From the NCBI GenBank assembly GCA_003156695.1, contig PMHN01000327.1:8614-14581 (forward strand): a stretch of 5,968 bases of DNA, read 5' to 3'. The stretch's first letter is position 1, and each line of letters opens with the position of its first letter. Both the position numbers and the translations under genes were made by a program. The notes under the pieces are model-generated. The model had not been told where the DNA came from and searched no databases. It saw only the letters and a program-made list of their open reading frames with translations. Below, piece after piece: positions 3,550-5,968 of the stretch. The stretch is from Gammaproteobacteria bacterium (GTDB lineage Bacteria > Pseudomonadota > Gammaproteobacteria > Steroidobacterales > Steroidobacteraceae).

Positions 3550-5968
3550 ATGAAAGCGATCCCGAGCGTCCTGATCGCGGCGCTGTTCGCGACGCTCACG
3601 TTCGCGGTCTGGGCGCTGCTCAACCGCCCGACCAGCGAGCCGCCCTGGCCGGCGCTCATCCAGGGGTTTGCCTTCTCGCCGTTTCGCGCCAACGAGGACC
3701 CGACGCACTTCCAGATGCCCACCGACGCGGAGATCGACTCCGACCTGCAGTTGCTGCAGGGCAAGGTCAACGCGGTACGCACCTACAGCGTCGCCGACAC
3801 ACTGGCGGACGTGCCCGCGCTCGCCGAGAAACATGGTCTGAACGTCGCCCTGGGTGCCTGGCTCGATGGCCACCGCGACAACAATGAGCAGCAGCTGCAG
3901 ACGGCCATCCAGCTTGCGAACTCGCACGTCAATGTCGTGCGGGTGCTGATCGGCAACGAGGTGCTGCTGCGCGGCGACCTGCCGATCGAGGAACTTGAGA
4001 AGGACCTGGATCGCGCGCGCGCCGCCATCGGCCAGCCGGTCGGCACCGCCGAGACCTGGGACACGTGGCTGGCGCATCCCGAGCTCGCGCAGCACGTCGA
4101 TTTCATCGGCGTGCACCTGCTGCCGTACTGGGAGGGCGTGCCGGTCGATGAGGCGGTCGACTACTCGCTGACCCAGTACAAGCGCCTGCAGAAGGCCTTC
4201 CCGCACAAGCAGATCGTGGTGGCGGAGATCGGCTGGCCAAGCCGCGGCCGCACCCGTGAATCGGCGGTGGCGTCGGAGGCCAACGAGGCACTGTTCCTGC
4301 GCCAGTTTCTGCACCGCGCCGAGAAGGAACAGCTGGTTTACTACGTGATGGAGGCCTTCGATCAGCCGTGGAAGGCGTACCAGGAGGGCGCGGTCGGCTC
4401 GTACTGGGGCGTGTACGACGTCAACCGGCGGCCGAAGTTCGCCTTCACCGCGGCCATCGTGCGGGTTCCCGAGTGGCACGTTCTCGCGGCAGTGTCGGTG
4501 GCGGTGTCGCTGCTGGTACTCGGGCTGCTGTATCTGAACAGCCGCACGCTGCGTAACCGCGGGCGCAGCTTCCTCGCCATCGTGGTGTACGCCGCCGCCA
4601 CCATTGCCGTGTGGGTGATCTACGACTTTACGCAGCAGTACATGACGGTCTCGAGTGTCATTTCCGGAGTGCTGCTACTGCTCGGGATGCTGGGCGTGAT
4701 GCTGGTGCTGCTCGCCGAGGCGCACGAGTGGGCCGAGGCGCACTGGGTGACGTACCGCCGTCGCGGTGGCGCGCCGTTGCTCACTCACAGCGCGCAACCG
4801 CCGAAGGTCTCGATTCACGTGCCGGCCAAGGCCCGTCAAGGAATCATTCTGCGCCAGATTCTCGATGCGCTCGCGCGCCTCGATTACCCGGACTACGAAG
4901 TGCTGGTCATCGACAACAACACGCGCGACGAGAACGTCTGGCGCCCGGTCGAGGCGCATTGCGCGCAGCTTGGGCCGCGATTCCGTTTCTTCCACGTCGC
5001 GCCGCTCACCGGCTTCAAGGCCGGCGCGCTCAACTTCGCGCTCGCGCGCACCGCCGCCGACGCCGTGATCGTCGCCGTCATCGACAGTGACTATGTGGTG
5101 GAGGCCCGCTGGCTGCGCGACCTGACCTCCGTGTTCGAGGATCAGCGCATCGCCATCATGCAGGGCCCGCAGGACTACCGCGATGCGGACCAGAGCGCCT
5201 TCAAGGCCATGTGCTATGCCGAGTACCGCGGCTTCTTCCACATTGGCATGATCACGCGCAACGAGCGCAACGCCATCATCCAGCACGGCACCATGACCAT
5301 GGTGCGGCGCGCGCAGCTGGATGTCGCCCGCTGGGCCGAATGGTGCATCACCGAGGATGCCGAGCTCGGCCTGCGGATTTTCGAGAGCGGCTTCGATGCG
5401 AGCTACGTGCCGACGAGCTATGGCCGCGGGCTGATGCCCGATACCTTTATCGATTTCAAGAAGCAGCGCTTCCGCTGGGCCTACGGCGCCATGCAGATTA
5501 TGAAGGCGCACGCGCGCGCGCTGTTCCTTGAGGGTGGCCCGCTGTCCGCCGGCCAGCGCTATCACTTCGTCGCCGGCTGGCTGCCGTGGGTGGCCGACGG
5601 GGTCAACCTGTTATTCAACCTCGCCGCCCTCGGCTGGTCGGCCGCCATGGTGTGGGCGCCGGGGCGGGTGGACGCGCCGCTGGTGATGTACTCGGTGCTG
5701 CCGCTGTCGCTGTTCACCTTCAAGCTCGCGAAGCTCGCGCACCTGTACCGGGTGCGGGTGGGCGCCAGTTACCGGCAGACCCTGGCGGCGGCGATCGCCG
5801 GACTGGCCCTGACACATACCATCGGCACGGCGGCGGTGAAAGGCCTCGCGACCAGGAGCGAGCCGTTCTTCCGGACGCCCAAGGGCGGCAGTTCCTCGGG
5901 CCTCCTGCGCGCGCTCGCCGCCGCGCGCGAGGAGACGCTGATGATGGCCGCCCTCATCCTGTCGGCGT
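3550..5968 (+). CDS. GH17–GT2 fusion: membrane beta-1,3-glucan synthase (P. aeruginosa NdvB-like), C-terminus cut off
   Basis: 806 residues are visible and the frame stays open to the right edge. Residues 5-24 form a membrane anchor. Residues about 38-300 are a GH17-type domain, with R-T-Y-S at 77-80, probable acid/base Glu137 in I-G-N-E, P-Y-W at 192-194 and probable nucleophile Glu226 in A-E-I-G-W-P-S. Three membrane helices follow (about 310-329, 341-359, 367-389). The family 2 glycosyltransferase core (about 418-660) has V-I-D-N-N-T at 453-458, G-F-K-A-G-A-L-N at 488-495, D-S-D at 512-514, H-G-T-M at 579-582, T-E-D at 601-603 and Q-R-F-R-W at 639-643. More membrane segments follow from about residue 675. 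By analogy with the NdvB-type enzymes of Pseudomonas, the GT2 part would polymerise beta-1,3-glucan from UDP-glucose and extrude it, and the periplasmic GH17 part would cleave, branch or cyclise it. It is unrelated to the much larger rhizobial NdvB. The usual Y-N-E-P-P box of the GT2 domain is replaced at 427-432. A beta-1,4 or mixed-linkage product is possible. The gene begins 13 bp after gloA with a poor Shine-Dalgarno. Confidence 0.92.
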   Translation, partial: MKAIPSVLIAALFATLTFAVWALLNRPTSEPPWPALIQGFAFSPFRANEDPTHFQMPTDAEIDSDLQLLQGKVNAVRTYSVADTLADVPALAEKHGLNVALGAWLDGHRDNNEQQLQTAIQLANSHVNVVRVLIGNEVLLRGDLPIEELEKDLDRARAAIGQPVGTAETWDTWLAHPELAQHVDFIGVHLLPYWEGVPVDEAVDYSLTQYKRLQKAFPHKQIVVAEIGWPSRGRTRESAVASEANEALFLRQFLHRAEKEQLVYYVMEAFDQPWKAYQEGAVGSYWGVYDVNRRPKFAFTAAIVRVPEWHVLAAVSVAVSLLVLGLLYLNSRTLRNRGRSFLAIVVYAAATIAVWVIYDFTQQYMTVSSVISGVLLLLGMLGVMLVLLAEAHEWAEAHWVTYRRRGGAPLLTHSAQPPKVSIHVPAKARQGIILRQILDALARLDYPDYEVLVIDNNTRDENVWRPVEAHCAQLGPRFRFFHVAPLTGFKAGALNFALARTAADAVIVAVIDSDYVVEARWLRDLTSVFEDQRIAIMQGPQDYRDADQSAFKAMCYAEYRGFFHIGMITRNERNAIIQHGTMTMVRRAQLDVARWAEWCITEDAELGLRIFESGFDASYVPTSYGRGLMPDTFIDFKKQRFRWAYGAMQIMKAHARALFLEGGPLSAGQRYHFVAGWLPWVADGVNLLFNLAALGWSAAMVWAPGRVDAPLVMYSVLPLSLFTFKLAKLAHLYRVRVGASYRQTLAAAIAGLALTHTIGTAAVKGLATRSEPFFRTPKGGSSSGLLRALAAAREETLMMAALILSA

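Noticed and set aside
1638..3782. Very long open frame (714 codons) on the minus strand opposite ilvB and gloA
   Set aside because: The translation is rich in Arg, His, Gly and Ala with no recognisable domain, and it spans several well-supported plus-strand genes. It is the usual antisense artefact of strong G/C third-position bias.
3517..4479. 320-codon minus-strand open frame opposite the GH17 domain
   Set aside because: It has no family resemblance, and the plus strand carries clear GH17 motifs in frame through the same stretch.
4675..5565. 296-codon minus-strand open frame opposite the GT2 domain
   Set aside because: The plus strand encodes a continuous GT2 core with all later catalytic motifs. 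The antisense product is compositionally biased and unrecognisable.
5722..5739. Tandem 9-base repeat (AAGCTCGCG twice)
   Set aside because: It encodes K-L-A-K-L-A within a membrane-proximal segment and has only two copies; coincidental codon reuse is enough to explain it.

Overview
The window is uniformly G+C-rich (about two thirds by eye) and densely coding, with strong G/C preference at third codon positions. Its gene types and motif flavours suggest a high-GC proteobacterium, probably a gammaproteobacterium. That placement is inferred from protein resemblance; no rRNA or other marker gene is present. I see no tRNA, rRNA, CRISPR array, insertion sequence or phage gene.

Layout. Five protein genes sit around one divergent intergenic region at 1146-1253. 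Leftward from it come ilvH (acetolactate synthase regulatory subunit, 1145 to 633) and then, after 67 bp, the first 188 residues of a secreted prolyl-oligopeptidase-family peptidase (565 to beyond the left edge). Rightward come an acetolactate synthase catalytic subunit (1254-3098), a glyoxalase I (3117-3536), and a large membrane protein that runs off the right edge (3550 to beyond 5968). The rightward genes are separated by only 18 and 13 bp, so they are probably one transcript.

How the genes relate. IlvB and IlvH should form one holoenzyme making 2-acetolactate or 2-aceto-2-hydroxybutyrate for valine, leucine and isoleucine, but here they are divergent rather than in the usual ilvBN/ilvIH operon. 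Glyoxalase I removes methylglyoxal as its glutathione adduct. The last gene joins a periplasmic GH17 beta-1,3-glucan hydrolase/transglycosylase domain to a membrane-embedded family 2 glycosyltransferase. This architecture is known from the Pseudomonas aeruginosa NdvB type of beta-1,3-glucan synthase, so a periplasmic or exported beta-glucan is the likely product. I infer no direct biochemical link between it and the two metabolic genes upstream.

I did not find a clearly undescribed system. The points most worth a second look are: (i) the glycosyltransferase lacks the usual Y-N-E-P-P box at residues 427-432, although its other catalytic motifs are intact; (ii) the acetolactate synthase is a divergent type with an insertion and altered cofactor motifs; (iii) it carries serine at the position where plant sulfonylurea-resistance substitutions fall, inside a local A+T-richer stretch; (iv) the subunit genes are divergent around a short imperfect palindrome.
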